Source: Bacteroidetes bacterium GWF2_38_335 (GTDB lineage Bacteria > Bacteroidota > Bacteroidia > Bacteroidales > GWF2-38-335). Taken from it: a DNA stretch of 64,000 nucleotides. The notes below the pieces were generated by a model that saw only the letters and a list, made by a program, of their open reading frames with translations, was not told the origin of the DNA and searched no databases. Location: contig MEOH01000010.1 of the NCBI GenBank assembly GCA_001769535.1, positions 254,414-318,413 of the forward strand, written 5' to 3'. The position numbers and the translations under genes were made by a program. Shown here in pieces: positions 52,473 to 61,410 of this stretch; positions within the stretch are counted from its first letter, which is position 1, and each line of letters opens with the position of its first letter.

Positions 52473-54530
52473 TTATTTTTCAATTCTGATTCTGGCATCA
52501 ACGGCAACTACTTTGTCTTTCTTACCCAAAAGCGGATTCAGGTCCATTTCAAAAATTTCGGGAGCAGCCACCAGCAAAGCGGATATCCTGACTACAATTT
52601 CAGTGAGGATTTGCTCATTAACCGGTTCCTGTCCGCGCGCACCTTTGATGATTCCATAACCTTTTAGGTTTTTAATCATATACTCTGCTTCAACTTTGGT
52701 AAGCGGTGCCAGTCCGGCATTCACATCCTTAAGTACTTCAATGAAAATGCCACCCAGACCGCACAACACCATATGTCCGAACTTATCCTCAAATTTTGCT
52801 CCGGCAAACAGTTCCACACCCGAAAGCATGGGCTGAAGCAGAATGGCAGTTGTATCCTTTATTTTAATCATGCGCTCGAATTCAGCAGCAACTGTTTCGG
52901 CATTTTTAACATTGAGAACCACACCACCCACATCTGATTTATGGACAGGGCCAACTACTTTCATTACAACAGGATAGCCGAGTTTAGAGGCGGCTGCAAC
53001 AGCATCTTCCTTTGAAGAAACAACAGCTTCGCCGGCTCTGGGAATTCCTGCAGCATCCAAAAGTTTCTGAACTTTTTCTGGTGAGAGATAGCCGTTTTCA
53101 GTGCTGTCAATAATATTTCTGATGGTGGCTTTATCAATATCAGGAAGCTGAACATTTTCAGGGGCAGGGGCACAGGTATGGTAAACTTTGCAAAGGGCAT
53201 TTCCAAAAACCACTTCATCGGGGAAATTGATACGGCCTTTGGCCAGAAAATGGGCAATTTCGTCTTTAACGTTTATGATTGATGGCAAAATGGGAAAAAT
53301 GGGTTTTTTGCATGTTTTCATTTTTTCATCCAGCAGGTCGTATACGTCGTAGACAGGGAATAGGCCCGGACTGCCGAATATAACAGCCATGGCATCCACA
53401 TTGTCAAAGTCGTTTTCACAGGCATCAATAATGGCGCCCAGTTGCTGGGCATTTCCGGTAGCTAAAAAGTCAATGGGATTTGCTACAGATGAGCCCGGGA
53501 ACAATTTTTCTAAAAGTTGTTTTGCCTTTTCACCTTCGATATGCGGAATTTCCAGTCCGCCTTTAGACAAAGCATCAGTAAGCATAACTGCCGGTCCGCC
53601 CGCATGGGTAATGATGGCAATATTTTTTCCCTTCAGTTCCTTGTGCATGAAAATGGAAGCAACGGTAGCCAGTTCCTCGCGGCTGTGACAGCGAACAATT
53701 CCTGCTTTTCTGAAAAGGGCATCTACGGCAACATCAGAGCTGGCAAGGGCTCCGGTGTGTGAGGAGGCAGCGCGGCTTCCGGCTTCCGATCCGCCTGATT
53801 TAATGGCGGCAATGCGGCAGCCCTTTCTGATAAGGGATGAAGCATGTTTCAGAAGCATGGCCGGTTTTGAAATATTTTCAACGTAAAGCAATTTTACTTT
53901 TGAGCCGTTTGCCGGATCATAATTTTCATCCCAGTATTTTACCACTTCTTCAACACCCATCTGGGCACTGTTTCCAACAGAGTACACACTGGCAAAAGTT
54001 AAACCCTTTGGCATGCTGGCCTCCATAATGAAAACAGCAGTAGCTCCGGAACCAGAGGCAAAATCAACACCCTTTGGATCAAGTTTTGGAATTGGTGTAG
54101 TGAAGATACCATTGTAATTGGAGTTCAGAAATCCAACACAATTTGGTCCGATCAAACATCCATTCACCGAATTGATTGTTTCAACGATATGCTTTTCAAG
54201 TTTGGCTCCTTCAGCATTTTCTTCGCTGAATCCTGCAGATAATATAATAAAAGCCCTGGTACCTTTTTGCTTTGCAAGAATATCAACTGTTTCGGGACAA
54301 AATTTTGCGGCAATCGCAATAATTGCAAGATCAACCTGTGGCAGAGCAGTAGCATCAGGAAAAGCTTTAATTCCCTGAACACTGTCCTGTTTCATGTTGA
54401 CTACGTACAAGTTGCCTTTGTATCCTCCGTCAATTAAATTTTTCAGGACTTTGCCACCGGGCGAATTCACATTGTCTGAACCTCCGACTACGACAATACT
54501 TTTAGGGTTTAATAAATGTTCGTTTATCAT
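52473..54530 (-). CDS. ADP-forming acyl-CoA synthetase (acetate-CoA ligase, fused alpha-beta)
   Basis: The 685-residue protein fuses a CoA-binding domain (about 1-140: LNPKSIVVVGGSDN), a succinyl-CoA-synthetase-like domain with the phosphohistidine His258 (ASSHTGALA) and a C-terminal ATP-grasp domain (about 470-685: DAAGIPRAGEAVVSS, GYPVVMKVVGPVHKSDVGGV). Such enzymes turn acetyl-CoA or other acyl-CoA plus ADP and phosphate into acid, CoA and ATP. That saves energy in amino-acid or sugar fermentation. It follows the plan of archaeal Acd and is common in anaerobic bacteria. Confidence 0.93.
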   Translation of the reverse strand: MINEHLLNPKSIVVVGGSDNVNSPGGKVLKNLIDGGYKGNLYVVNMKQDSVQGIKAFPDATALPQVDLAIIAIAAKFCPETVDILAKQKGTRAFIILSAGFSEENAEGAKLEKHIVETINSVNGCLIGPNCVGFLNSNYNGIFTTPIPKLDPKGVDFASGSGATAVFIMEASMPKGLTFASVYSVGNSAQMGVEEVVKYWDENYDPANGSKVKLLYVENISKPAMLLKHASSLIRKGCRIAAIKSGGSEAGSRAASSHTGALASSDVAVDALFRKAGIVRCHSREELATVASIFMHKELKGKNIAIITHAGGPAVMLTDALSKGGLEIPHIEGEKAKQLLEKLFPGSSVANPIDFLATGNAQQLGAIIDACENDFDNVDAMAVIFGSPGLFPVYDVYDLLDEKMKTCKKPIFPILPSIINVKDEIAHFLAKGRINFPDEVVFGNALCKVYHTCAPAPENVQLPDIDKATIRNIIDSTENGYLSPEKVQKLLDAAGIPRAGEAVVSSKEDAVAAASKLGYPVVMKVVGPVHKSDVGGVVLNVKNAETVAAEFERMIKIKDTTAILLQPMLSGVELFAGAKFEDKFGHMVLCGLGGIFIEVLKDVNAGLAPLTKVEAEYMIKNLKGYGIIKGARGQEPVNEQILTEIVVRISALLVAAPEIFEMDLNPLLGKKDKVVAVDARIRIEK

Positions 54531-54770
54531 TATAAAAAAATTAGATGATTATGGGAAAAAACAATTAAAACGAGATGTAACAGTCCCGGCTTTTGATTAG
54601 GATAAAAACCCTGAAAGACAGGGCTGATATTAATTTGTAATCTTTCATCAATTAATTGTCATGTTCTTTTCAAAGATAGAGAAATGTTTTTTTAATTTAA
54701 AACAGAAAAATATGTTTTTTGACCGGTTCCAATCAAATAAATTCACTGAACAGGACAATGAATTTAATTA

Positions 54771-55529
54771 ATGATTATTTTTATCTTAAATTCTGCAATC
54801 CATTTGAAGGCAATATTTTTTTTACCGGTACTCATTTCTTATTACCTCCACGCTCAGTATGTCAGTGGTGAAGAGGTGATTAAATCTATGTATGATCAAT
54901 ACAAAAACCAATGGTATCAGAACGTTTCGTTCGAGCAGTATGCATATTTTTATGAAAACGATTCGGTTACAAAGACTGAGATTTGGCAGGAGGCTTATGT
55001 GGCAACCGGAATGCTCGGAATACGTTTTAACGGGTTTGATTCAAAAAACGGAATGCTTTTCAGAAACGATTCAGTTTACATCTTTGCCGATGGCAACCTT
55101 AAAAATTCCGGGCAAAAGATACATGATCTGCTGCTTTTGGGTTTTGATGTGTATAACCAATTTCCTGAAGTTACAGTTGAAAAATTAAAACAATCAGGTT
55201 TTGATTTGACCAAAGTATATGAAATCAAAACCGACAGCATGGATATTATTGTGGTGGGAGCAGAGCCTGGTGATTTAAATACAAACCAGTTTTGGATTGA
55301 AAAAAAGCGAATGTTATTTCTGAGAATGATTAAAAATTCACAAAAAGGTAAACAGGAAGTTTTTTTTAATGATTATGAAAAACTTGATGGCGGCTGGATC
55401 GAAAAGGAAGTCCTGTTTTATCTGGATGACAAATTGTATATGAAGGAAAAATATTTTAACATCAGCACAAAAACTGTATTAAACAGCAACCTATTTATTC
55501 ACACTAATTTTATCAAATCGAAATGGTAA
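54771..55529 (+). CDS. Secreted LolA-like protein of unknown function
   Basis: The 252-residue protein has an N-terminal hydrophobic signal (LKAIFFLPVLISYYLHAQ). A repeated beta-strand pattern recalls the LolA/LolB or outer-membrane lipoprotein-sorting fold (YQNVSFEQYAYFYENDSV, then TDSMDIIVVGAEPG and TNQFWIEKKRMLFLRMIK). The family is uncertain. Its last 7 bases overlap the C10 peptidase gene, so the two are made together. Confidence 0.6.
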   Translation: MIIFILNSAIHLKAIFFLPVLISYYLHAQYVSGEEVIKSMYDQYKNQWYQNVSFEQYAYFYENDSVTKTEIWQEAYVATGMLGIRFNGFDSKNGMLFRNDSVYIFADGNLKNSGQKIHDLLLLGFDVYNQFPEVTVEKLKQSGFDLTKVYEIKTDSMDIIVVGAEPGDLNTNQFWIEKKRMLFLRMIKNSQKGKQEVFFNDYEKLDGGWIEKEVLFYLDDKLYMKEKYFNISTKTVLNSNLFIHTNFIKSKW

Positions 55530-56941
55530 CAAAAAAAATTCTGATTACACTACTCTCTGCTTTACTTATCACAAACTTACTCAATGCGCAAAAAGCTTCT
55601 TTTGATCAGGCAACCTTAATGGCAAACCAAAAAATGGTTTTAGATAACAAGGAAGCTTTTTCAATTAAGGAATCATCAGCTATCCAAAAGGATGAAACTA
55701 CTTTATTTTATTTGTTTCAGCTTAATCCGGCAGGATATATTGTGGTTTCACCTGATCGCAGTTTGCAGCCCGTAATAGCCTTTTCGTACAATGAAAATAT
55801 TGATGAAGATGGAAAATTCATTGATTTTATTGAAAAGGATATATCGAAACGTATTTCAGCACTTGCCAAATTGCCTGATTTTGTGAAAGCCGATAGACAA
55901 TTAAAATGGCAAATTGCAGTAGGAGAAAAAGATACTGTCATTTACTGGCCCGAAGAAGGAAGTACAACATCCGGAGGATGGATGGAATTTAACTGGACCC
56001 AAAATTCGCCTTATAACAGAATGGTTCCGATGGATCCGGTAACCCATACAAGAAGCTATGCAGGTTGTCCGGCCGTTGCCATGGGCCAGATTCTCAATTT
56101 TCATAAAACGGTAAATGGAGTATTTTTTGATGATGGGGATGATTATTACCATAACTATGCGGGAAGAACGTACTGGATTGATGACGATTATGGTACAGCT
56201 GATTTTCCTGATTTTCCAACACTTAATTTATGGCTCGATTCAGCCCAGATGAGATTTAACAGTGGCGGGGTTTTGAGCAATGATGAAAAAGCTGCTGTAA
56301 TATTTGCTTGTGGCACCGGGTGTACACAGGTATACACTTCAGAAGGATCAGGAACTTTTGGTGTGAACCAGGCACTGGATGCATACCATAAATTCAATTT
56401 TGATGAAGCCGTTTTGCTCACCGAAGCCGACACCAGTCTGTACCCATGGATCATTCAAAACATCAAAGATACATTGCCTGTGCATCTCGCTGTGGTTGAT
56501 GAGGCTTGGAGTACAGGCCATAACGTGGTGATAGATGGGTATAATTCCGATAATTATTTTCATCTCAATTTTGGATGGGGCGGCTCGGCCAACGGCTGGT
56601 ATTTGCTGCCCGATGAAATGCCTTATTCGCTTACGGTTGTTGAGGGTGCTGTGGTGGATATTGTGCCTGATGATGTTACAAACAATCCTTTGCTTTCTAC
56701 TGAAATGAATTTCAGGCTGTTTCCAAATCCTGCCGTTGAAACCATTTATTTTGGAACTGAAAGAAATGAAAATTTTTTGATTTTGATATCAGATATTTAT
56801 GGAATGACAGTTTATAACGGGAACATTTCAGGTTCTGGAAATATCTCACTTAGTAATTTCTCTCCTGGGTATTACTTTTTAACGGCTATTGATTTAAAAA
56901 ACCAAAGAAAATGTGTAAAACCTTTCACTATTGTCAGGTAA
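55523..56941 (+). CDS. C10 (streptopain-like) cysteine peptidase with T9SS type A domain
   Basis: The 472-residue secreted protein has a signal peptide, a SpeB-type pro-domain (about 25-125), the catalytic Cys182 (YAGCPAVAMGQILNFHK), His333 (WSTGHNVVIDGY) and the downstream Trp (NFGWGGSANGWY). The last ~80 residues form a type A T9SS domain (LFPNPAVETIYF, then SPGYYFLTAI). C10 enzymes are extracellular cysteine proteases and may be virulence or nutrient-gathering factors. Streptopain-like genes in Bacteroidetes are often paired with small inhibitors; none is visible here apart from the overlapping upstream gene, which does not look like one. Confidence 0.88.
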   Translation: MVTKKILITLLSALLITNLLNAQKASFDQATLMANQKMVLDNKEAFSIKESSAIQKDETTLFYLFQLNPAGYIVVSPDRSLQPVIAFSYNENIDEDGKFIDFIEKDISKRISALAKLPDFVKADRQLKWQIAVGEKDTVIYWPEEGSTTSGGWMEFNWTQNSPYNRMVPMDPVTHTRSYAGCPAVAMGQILNFHKTVNGVFFDDGDDYYHNYAGRTYWIDDDYGTADFPDFPTLNLWLDSAQMRFNSGGVLSNDEKAAVIFACGTGCTQVYTSEGSGTFGVNQALDAYHKFNFDEAVLLTEADTSLYPWIIQNIKDTLPVHLAVVDEAWSTGHNVVIDGYNSDNYFHLNFGWGGSANGWYLLPDEMPYSLTVVEGAVVDIVPDDVTNNPLLSTEMNFRLFPNPAVETIYFGTERNENFLILISDIYGMTVYNGNISGSGNISLSNFSPGYYFLTAIDLKNQRKCVKPFTIVR

Positions 56942-56966
56942 AAAAAAAGATAATAATTTGTTGGGT

Positions 56967-57167
56967 AAAAAAAACCTGTTGACCACGACAATGCAACCCC
57001 ATCCTGGTTTTTTTTCACAGGTTGCACTGTGTTTCACCCTGTGGTATTACAAATCGGTCTTTCAGACCTTAAACGCAGATGATGCAAGGGCAAAGCCCTG
57101 GGATTGTAGCCGCGTAGGGTGAAATAAAATGCAACCCTATGCAAAAAGAGCAAAAAAAAACCTGTTG
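56967..57167. repeat. Nested hairpin element flanked by 15-bp direct repeats
   Basis: The 15-bp sequence AAAAAAAACCTGTTG occurs at 56967-56981 and 57153-57167. The 171 bp between them hold nested inverted repeats: GGTTGCA/TGCAACC, TTTCACCCT/AGGGTGAAA (57032-57040 and 57116-57124), GGTCT-TTC-AGACC (57056-57068) and GGGC-AAA-GCCC (57088-57098). The sequence recalls the GGTCTTTCAGACC-type repeats scattered in Bacteroidota genomes. The second direct repeat is also the left arm of the terminator below, so the element may have inserted into a terminator and duplicated its arm. No coding gene is inside. Confidence 0.65.
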
Positions 57168-57188
57168 TAATTCAACAGGTTTTTTTTT
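57152..57188. terminator. Bidirectional terminator
   Basis: AAAAAAAAACCTGTTG pairs with CAACAGGTTTTTTTTT around TAATT. It separates the convergent C10 peptidase and the next minus-strand gene. Confidence 0.88.
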
Positions 57189-57200
57189 GGGATATTAATA

Positions 57201-58799
57201 CTATTTGAAAGTTACTTTCATAAACCTTTGCTTTTTACCATACTGGCCAAACAATATCAATTCTTTTGGTCCGGTTTGTTCGCAAACTTTCGCACGGGTA
57301 ATAATTTTTGCCTCTTTTGCATTGAACAGTGCTTCTCTTTTTTGCTTGCCATCACTGCTCAGCTCAACCAACACAGCAAGTGATTTTTTTCCTCCGCCTC
57401 CTGTAAACGGCATCACCTTTCCGGTTCCTGAATAGTTCAGGTTAAGTGGGTTGTCGTTAAATACAAAATATACTTTATCGCCAACAATGGCTTTTGTGTA
57501 GGAGGAAAAGAAACCGCCGTCGTTAGTGGTAACCTGTCTTTTCGCAATTTTTTCAGTCCATACAATTTCGCCATTTGAATTTATATTAATGACAATAATG
57601 TCATTGTAGTAATAATAATACGTTGTTCGGGTAGTAGTATTTCCCCTTGAGTCGGTAGATGTTGTTGTCACTACCCTTACGTAATATTGTTCCCCAATCA
57701 GCATGGCACCGCCATCGGGTTTGATAATAAGGTCATCAAGATCATATTCATATAATTCTACATTTTTACCTTTTGCAGCTTTTTTCTTAACTTTTTTCTC
57801 AGCTCTTTCAGTCAGGTTTTGGGTAATAAAATCAATGCCAAATTCCTTAAAACTTTTTGATTTAATATTTTTTGTAATGGGGTCAATTTTTAGAAAATAA
57901 CTACCGGCAATACTAAAAGTACCGGTTTGAGAATAAAATCCTGCGCAAATGATGTCATTGTCATGGTTAATGGCAAATTTCATGTCTGTGAGAAATTTGT
58001 CGGGCAATTGCACAGGGTACTCGGTAATATTTGACCCTTTATCGGTAATGGATACAATCTGGTAAGTGTAATTTGGCTCACCATGCCTTTTTTCTTTAAC
58101 AATATCCTTGTAAAGAACGCCCAACAGATAAACATTTCCAAGATTATCAACAGTGTATTCATGAACTGAAAATAATTTGTCTCTGTGGGGTATTTTGATG
58201 GTCTTATCCCAGACCTTTTTCATGTCACCATCAAAAACAAAATACCCAACTTTCTCATCTTCGGTTTTTTCGTATGGCATATTGCAAAATACCATAAAAT
58301 GACTGCTGTCGGGTGAAATATCAAAACCGAAAGAGCCGCTGTTTCTTTTACTTCCGGATGAATAGTCAATCTCAGCAATTTTTACAAGGTCGTTGTTCAA
58401 GGTCAGGTTTGATTTGTTGACACTCTGAACAAACAAATAGTTTTTTTCGGCCTTTTGGTTTTTGTAGGAAGAAAAAACATAGAACTCATCATGGAATTGT
58501 ACAATATACTCAAAAGACATTTTGTTTTTTTCAAACACAAGCTCCATTTTTGCTGATTTTTCAAGATTCATGGAGTTGTTATACTTTTCCAGTAAGAAGT
58601 ATGAACTTCCAAAAACCCCTCCATATTTAATCTTCAGGGCATAAATGCTTTTGCCGTCCTTGCCAATAATGTCATCCATCATAAGTTTTCTTGAAACTTT
58701 CTGATCTTCGCCCATTTTAATATCAACTTTTTTGGATTTTACTTGAGAAAATGCTCCTAAAGCTGCAATAATTAAAGCAAATAGTAAAACTTTTTTCAT
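57201..58799 (-). CDS. Secreted protein of unknown function, beta-propeller-like
   Basis: The 532-residue protein has a signal peptide (MKKVLLFALIIAALGAFSQ). A long run of beta-strand repeats follows (FGFDISPDSSHFMVFCNMPY, then DNLGNVYLLGVLY and PDGGAMLIGEQYY), which suggests a beta-propeller. A low-complexity Thr/Tyr stretch (TSTDSRGNTTTRTTYYYYYN) lies about residue 390. No enzyme or T9SS sorting domain is seen. The likely place is periplasm or outer-membrane surface. I do not recognise the family. Confidence 0.72.
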   Translation of the reverse strand: MKKVLLFALIIAALGAFSQVKSKKVDIKMGEDQKVSRKLMMDDIIGKDGKSIYALKIKYGGVFGSSYFLLEKYNNSMNLEKSAKMELVFEKNKMSFEYIVQFHDEFYVFSSYKNQKAEKNYLFVQSVNKSNLTLNNDLVKIAEIDYSSGSKRNSGSFGFDISPDSSHFMVFCNMPYEKTEDEKVGYFVFDGDMKKVWDKTIKIPHRDKLFSVHEYTVDNLGNVYLLGVLYKDIVKEKRHGEPNYTYQIVSITDKGSNITEYPVQLPDKFLTDMKFAINHDNDIICAGFYSQTGTFSIAGSYFLKIDPITKNIKSKSFKEFGIDFITQNLTERAEKKVKKKAAKGKNVELYEYDLDDLIIKPDGGAMLIGEQYYVRVVTTTSTDSRGNTTTRTTYYYYYNDIIVININSNGEIVWTEKIAKRQVTTNDGGFFSSYTKAIVGDKVYFVFNDNPLNLNYSGTGKVMPFTGGGGKKSLAVLVELSSDGKQKREALFNAKEAKIITRAKVCEQTGPKELILFGQYGKKQRFMKVTFK

Positions 58800-58822
58800 G
58801 TTAAAATGTATTAGAATTTGTA

Positions 58823-59422
58823 TTATAAGTTATAACCAATTTTAATTCCAATGGGTATGGTTTCGCTAAAGTCCATATCAGAGTTATATCCGTCAGAGTT
58901 CTTTAGTTTTATAAATCTGCCTCCGAAACCAACCATAAGGTCAAGATACACATGGGGAAAAAGTACCTGCTGGAATCCAACACAGTATGCTAAATCAAAA
59001 AATGTCAGCTTATGGCTGTTCATGTTGTACTTTCTGAACTCGATAAAATAACCGGTATAAAAATTTTCAGGAAATTCCTCAATATACCCTTTAAGCAGCC
59101 CGACGTAATTAAAACCTGATTTCAGTGTGTCGTAGGTATATTTTTCAATGGGTATGGTGTATTCGAAAATCGGTCTGATAAGTCCAACCCCAGCTTCAAA
59201 TGAATAGGTTTCATTAAAGCTTTTCTCAACTGAAAATGATGCAATACCCCGATACCAGCAAAACAAATTTGTCTTTACCATAAAGTCGCTGGTAGTGGCG
59301 GTTCTATTATCATCAAAGTATTCTGATACGTCCTGAGAATTTACCTGGAATGACCAGAATGATATTGTGATTAAAAATGTTGCTTTTAGAACAAAAATTG
59401 AAAAGAATCTGACTGACTTCAT
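58823..59422 (-). CDS. Outer-membrane beta-barrel protein of unknown function
   Basis: I use the ATG at 59422 (MKSVRFFSIFVLKATFLITI, signal peptide), giving 199 residues; a start 48 codons earlier gives residues that do not look like a signal sequence. After the signal the chain alternates polar and hydrophobic residues in strands (FSFEAGVGLIRP-like segments; DLMVGFGGRFIKL; IPIGIKIGYNL) as in small barrels such as OmpW/porin-like proteins. It follows the previous gene in the same direction with a 23-base gap. Confidence 0.68.
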   Translation of the reverse strand: MKSVRFFSIFVLKATFLITISFWSFQVNSQDVSEYFDDNRTATTSDFMVKTNLFCWYRGIASFSVEKSFNETYSFEAGVGLIRPIFEYTIPIEKYTYDTLKSGFNYVGLLKGYIEEFPENFYTGYFIEFRKYNMNSHKLTFFDLAYCVGFQQVLFPHVYLDLMVGFGGRFIKLKNSDGYNSDMDFSETIPIGIKIGYNL

Positions 59423-59624
59423 AAAATGATTGTTTTGACTAATTCTGTTGTAAATATACATTTTTTTTTTAAAAACGCAGGAATTTGATATTTTTTTGTG
59501 AAAGTCAGCAGGAAAATGTAAAAACCAATTTGCATAAATATTATCGGGCCTGCATAATTCTGCCACCTGTTGTTAAAATTTAGATAAAATTGAAGGGGAT
59601 TTTAATTGGAATGCTTTAAGTTAT

Positions 59625-59632
59625 TAAATTTG
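59625..59632 (+). promoter_or_regulatory. Candidate -7 element TAAATTTG
   Basis: TAAATTTG fits TAnnTTTG and lies 20 bp upstream of the DUF4412-type gene; a TTG stands 16 bp before it. Confidence 0.4.
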
Positions 59633-59652
59633 CATTTTAAATCTTAAAAATT

Positions 59653-60675
59653 ATGGTACAGAAAATACTAGTTATGGCAATGGTTTTAGCTTTCACTTTT
59701 ACCAATGCCCAGGATCTTAAAGGGTTTATAAAGGATAAAACCAACTCGGCTGTTAAGAAGACTTCCAAGGAAGCAAACAAAGAAGCCGGCAAAGAAGCTG
59801 ATAAAGGTATTGACAAAGGTATTGATAAGCTGAAAGGTAAGATCAAAGGTGACGGAAAGAACAGCAGCGATACACTTAGCACTGAACAGCCTGCAAATGG
59901 TAATAGCTCGCCACAGGATAACGAAGAAAAATCTGTAAGCAGTGAAAAAAGCAAACCTGCAAAAAACACAATGAATATTCCGGGCTTCAATACAGGTGAG
60001 CCTGCTAAATACAATGAATCATACAGTTTTGTGGGTTTTTTCTCCATGAAAATTGAAAATTGGGATGAAGATGGAAAAAGCGATGGTCCCATCAATTACA
60101 ATACTTATTACTCTACCGACAACAAATTCTATGCTTTTGAATTTGCCAATCCTGATAAGAAAAATGAAAAATCATTGTATATAATGGATTACGTGAACAA
60201 TTCCATGATCATGGCCGGCGCCGATGAAGAAAACAAATCGGGTATGGTAATGACAATGGCCGCGGTTTCATATTCAGACACTGTACAATCGGAAACTACT
60301 GAAGAAAGCGGAACTGTTACTCCCGTTGAGACAGATAATTACCAGATGAAAAAAACCGGAAAAACAAAAACAATCCTGGGATATCTGTGTGAAGAATATG
60401 AGCAGAATGATGGCGAAACATTAACCAACCTCTGGATTACAAAGGATTTAAAAATGGATGCAGCCAGAATGTATGGTGGAATGGCTGGCCTGAATTATCT
60501 GGGCGGTTACGGTTACGGTTCGGGATTTATGATGGAGATGACTTCGGTGCATCTTAAATCAAATGAAAAAACCTATTACATAGTAACGGCTATAGATCCT
60601 GCTAAAAAGACTGATTTTTCATTGAAAGACTATCAGTTGATGAACATGGGTTCAATGTCGGTTCCGCAGGAATAG
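59653..60675 (+). CDS. DUF4412 family secreted protein
   Basis: The 340-residue protein has a signal peptide (VMAMVLAFTFTNAQ). A Lys/Glu/Gly-rich helical stretch follows (about 24-60, with repeats KEAGKEADKGIDKGIDK), then a Ser/Glu-rich linker (about 65-105) and a DUF4412 domain (YYSTDNKFYAFEFANPDK; KKTGKTKTILGYLCEEYE; NLWITKDLKMDAA). DUF4412 proteins are common in Bacteroidota and of unknown role. The GID-repeat helix is unusual and may mediate binding. It converges with the next gene with one base between their stop codons. Confidence 0.82.
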   Translation: MVQKILVMAMVLAFTFTNAQDLKGFIKDKTNSAVKKTSKEANKEAGKEADKGIDKGIDKLKGKIKGDGKNSSDTLSTEQPANGNSSPQDNEEKSVSSEKSKPAKNTMNIPGFNTGEPAKYNESYSFVGFFSMKIENWDEDGKSDGPINYNTYYSTDNKFYAFEFANPDKKNEKSLYIMDYVNNSMIMAGADEENKSGMVMTMAAVSYSDTVQSETTEESGTVTPVETDNYQMKKTGKTKTILGYLCEEYEQNDGETLTNLWITKDLKMDAARMYGGMAGLNYLGGYGYGSGFMMEMTSVHLKSNEKTYYIVTAIDPAKKTDFSLKDYQLMNMGSMSVPQE

Positions 60676-60676
60676 C

Positions 60677-61402
60677 TTATTTGGCGTCTTCCTTTTTTTT
60701 CAAAAATCTGTAAAAATAAACCGAAATATCGGAGTAGCAGTATTGTGTTCTTTCCTGGCATTTGCAGCCGTCGGGAAAACACTTTTTGGGAATCCATCCC
60801 TTTAGTTCATCTTCGGAGCATTTAAAACCATGGTTGTAGGCGGTTGCATAAAACCTGGTTTTTTCTTCGTTATCGGTAAATGTTTTTCCACCGAAACGAT
60901 GTTTCATGATGTGATAAAAACAATTCAGATAAGTCATTTGCCAGCTCTCAGATTTGAGTCGTTCAAGCCTTTGTTTTCTTATTTTTTTTGGTTCGGTATG
61001 GTCATATTCGCAAATCAATCTGATTTTGTTAAGTTCCTCAGGGTACTCACGCACATATTCCTCAAGGTTTTCAACAAACGAGGGTTTCATCTGAAATTTT
61101 CCAATGGAAAAATTGGCGCCGGAAGTCCCTTTTTCAACATAAATGGCTTCAAGCGCGCTGGTTTCGAAAAAATCCCTGAAAGAGGAATACCTGATCAGTT
61201 CGGGAAAAATAACTGCACTCAGAATTTTAAAATCAGACTTGTAATAATCACATTTCTTTTTAAGTGAATCACTTAATCCGTCATAATAATTTTTTGCCTT
61301 ATTGAGCTCATATTTGAACTCTTCATAAAATGGTTTTTCCTCGGCCCACCCTGAAAAAGTAAGCAAAATAAAAACCAGGGGTGACAAAAATCTTAAAATC
61401 AT
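60677..61402 (-). CDS. Lysozyme-like (SLT-type) protein candidate
   Basis: The 241-residue protein has a signal peptide (MILRFLSPLVFILLTFSGWA). Its core recalls lytic transglycosylases: Glu68 in AVIFPELIRYS (catalytic Glu position), GKFQMKP (101-107; like G-x-x-Q-x-x-P after the Glu) and TAYNHG (187-192; like A-Y-N-x-G). A Cys-rich tail follows (KKCFPDGCKCQ). If correct, it cleaves peptidoglycan in the periplasm. The assignment is by motif order only. It lies 8 bases after the WG-repeat gene and is probably made with it. Confidence 0.55.
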   Translation of the reverse strand: MILRFLSPLVFILLTFSGWAEEKPFYEEFKYELNKAKNYYDGLSDSLKKKCDYYKSDFKILSAVIFPELIRYSSFRDFFETSALEAIYVEKGTSGANFSIGKFQMKPSFVENLEEYVREYPEELNKIRLICEYDHTEPKKIRKQRLERLKSESWQMTYLNCFYHIMKHRFGGKTFTDNEEKTRFYATAYNHGFKCSEDELKGWIPKKCFPDGCKCQERTQYCYSDISVYFYRFLKKKEDAK

Positions 61403-61410
61403 TATTCAGT

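Noticed and set aside
56931-57122. A 63-codon frame after the C10 peptidase
   Set aside because: It lies in the hairpin element and begins inside the peptidase end.
59637-60095. A 152-codon minus-strand frame with Ser/Leu-rich repeats
   Set aside because: It is the shadow of the Lys/Glu/Gly-rich repeat of the DUF4412 gene.
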